A DNA stretch of 64,000 nucleotides from Amoebidium appalachense (taxonomy: Eukaryota > Ichthyosporea): positions 8,866,001 through 8,930,000 of the forward strand of contig CAVNZM010000012.1 in NCBI GenBank assembly GCA_963693365.1, written 5' to 3'. Within the stretch, counting starts at the first letter, position 1. Every line of letters starts with the position of its first letter. A program made the position numbers and the translations under genes. The notes under the pieces were generated by a model. The model worked only from the letters and a program-made list of their open reading frames with translations, made no database searches and was not told where the DNA came from. Shown piece after piece: positions 63,057-64,000 of this stretch.

Positions 63057-63768
63057 GCTTGGGTTGGGACCGGGCTACGAATACATTATGTACTTAGAAT
63101 ATTCTGAATAGAGCAACAAGAGTTATCAATGAAGTCTCCACGACTAATTTAAATTTGTATAAATATTGTACTGCAGTGAATTTCGAAGAATGGAGCCTGA
63201 ATAATATTGACACGCCCGCAATACGGCCCATCAGCCCATCGTGCTCCACGAGTTACACAAAGAATGTCGCTCGTGCGAAACTTTGTGACGCGTCTCGAGG
63301 ACCACTGGGCGCCGGCGGGGGCTAGCCCAGGTGCAGCACGTGCAGCCGAGCACAGTGCAAATTGTCCCTTAGTATACGTAGACAGAGGATCAATATATCC
63401 AATACTATTTGACTCTTTGGGCGATTATATGCTTTTAAGCCTATTACTTTTACGCATGCAATCGATGTTGCAAACACTGTTGGAGAAATAAGAAGAAAAG
63501 CCCTACATAGGGAGACACGAGCCAGGCACGCCCTCATATGGGGCACGTTCTATTCGACCGACCAATAGGAATAGGCCGCCACAGGGATTCGACACAGGGT
63601 TTCCTTGATTGCACAACATGGTTTGAGGCCAAACTCTCATATCATACCGGCACTAATTTTTTGGTTTATGAACTGCTCAAATGTCTTTCATTTTTCTTTT
63701 ATTGAACTTTTTTTAACTGTTGCTGAAAACAAAGATCAGATGCATAGTTTTATGGCCTTGGCTGAATT

Positions 63769-63950
63769 ATGATTGGTTGATCACAAAGCGCATTTGTATT
63801 CGCTGATCTACATTTTTCCATCTGCTCTCCGGCTTTCCTATTGGGTTTCAAATGTCGCTCCCCCGCTCCCCACTTTCTAACCAATCATATTCCGCTGGCT
63901 GAAAAGCCACTGCTATATAAATTCGCAGTGAAGCGACATGCACCTCAGAT
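63769..63950 (+). promoter_or_regulatory. TATA/CCAAT promoter at the window's right edge
   Basis: GATTGGTTG (63772), CCTATTGGG (63837) and AACCAATCAT (63880) precede TATATAAA (63914-63921). CCTCAGATG, a plausible initiator, follows about 30 bp on. The transcribed gene would lie beyond the end of the window. Confidence 0.6.
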
Positions 63951-64000
63951 GCGGACTGCACTTACCAACACGAGTCGGTACAGCCTGGCACCTCTACGCA

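Noticed and set aside
63264-63491. 75-codon open frame starting MSLVRNFVTRLEDHW
   Set aside because: No family resemblance and no promoter or poly(A) signal; too short to support alone.

Overview
This is eukaryotic nuclear DNA. Coding regions are split by spliceosomal introns, TATA and CCAAT-type promoters are visible, and there is no bacterial-style operon. An extraordinary share of the sequence is homopolymeric G/C runs (often 20-60 bp), (CA)n/(GT)n, (CT)n, (TA)n and (GCAC)n arrays. Almost all long open frames through these arrays are artefacts. Gene content (F-box/LRR, Sec14-like, calcium-binding-EGF secreted protein, C2H2 finger, transposase-like/exonuclease fusion) fits a unicellular eukaryote with a large, repeat-rich genome. 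I cannot place the lineage from this window alone.

Layout. 0.07-2.0 kb: an F-box/LRR gene broken by three single-base frame shifts. 4.5-14 kb: two direct copies of a roughly 4 kb unit made of the 3' end of a Sec14-like (CRAL-TRIO) gene on the minus strand plus a downstream tail of recurrent 'GGTGACC' elements. The second copy belongs to an apparently intact Sec14-like gene whose seven recognisable exons run from 16.5 to 13.2 kb with mutually consistent splice phases. 18.4-27.2 kb: the centrepiece, a six-exon plus-strand gene of 1538 codons. It joins a zinc-binding/DDE-transposase-like N-terminal half to a complete DEDDy 3'-5' exonuclease, then a Myb/SANT-like region and a zinc knuckle. Two of its five introns appear to be GC-AG. 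31.6-41.2 kb: two further copies of the Sec14 3' unit, both degenerate and both inverted relative to the left pair, so the transposase/exonuclease gene sits between inverted duplications. 38.2-39.5 kb is a tandem array of about 340 bp units.

44-64 kb is lower in duplications. It holds a TATA/CCAAT promoter and a C2H2 zinc-finger gene whose second half is in the +1 frame (48.1-48.85 kb). A minus-strand multi-exon gene of unknown function is assembled here from splice sites and phase (55.3-52.8 kb, probably extending to about 57.2 kb). A minus-strand intronless secreted protein with eight calcium-binding EGF domains lies at 61.2-58.8 kb. The window ends inside another TATA/CCAAT promoter whose gene lies beyond 64 kb. 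A decayed U6 snRNA fragment lies at 29.6 kb.

The genes do not form one obvious pathway. The shared logic is structural: duplication, inversion and low-complexity expansion around a transposase-like gene. All exon models are read by eye from splice consensus, phase and family resemblance; no alignment or transcript data were available.
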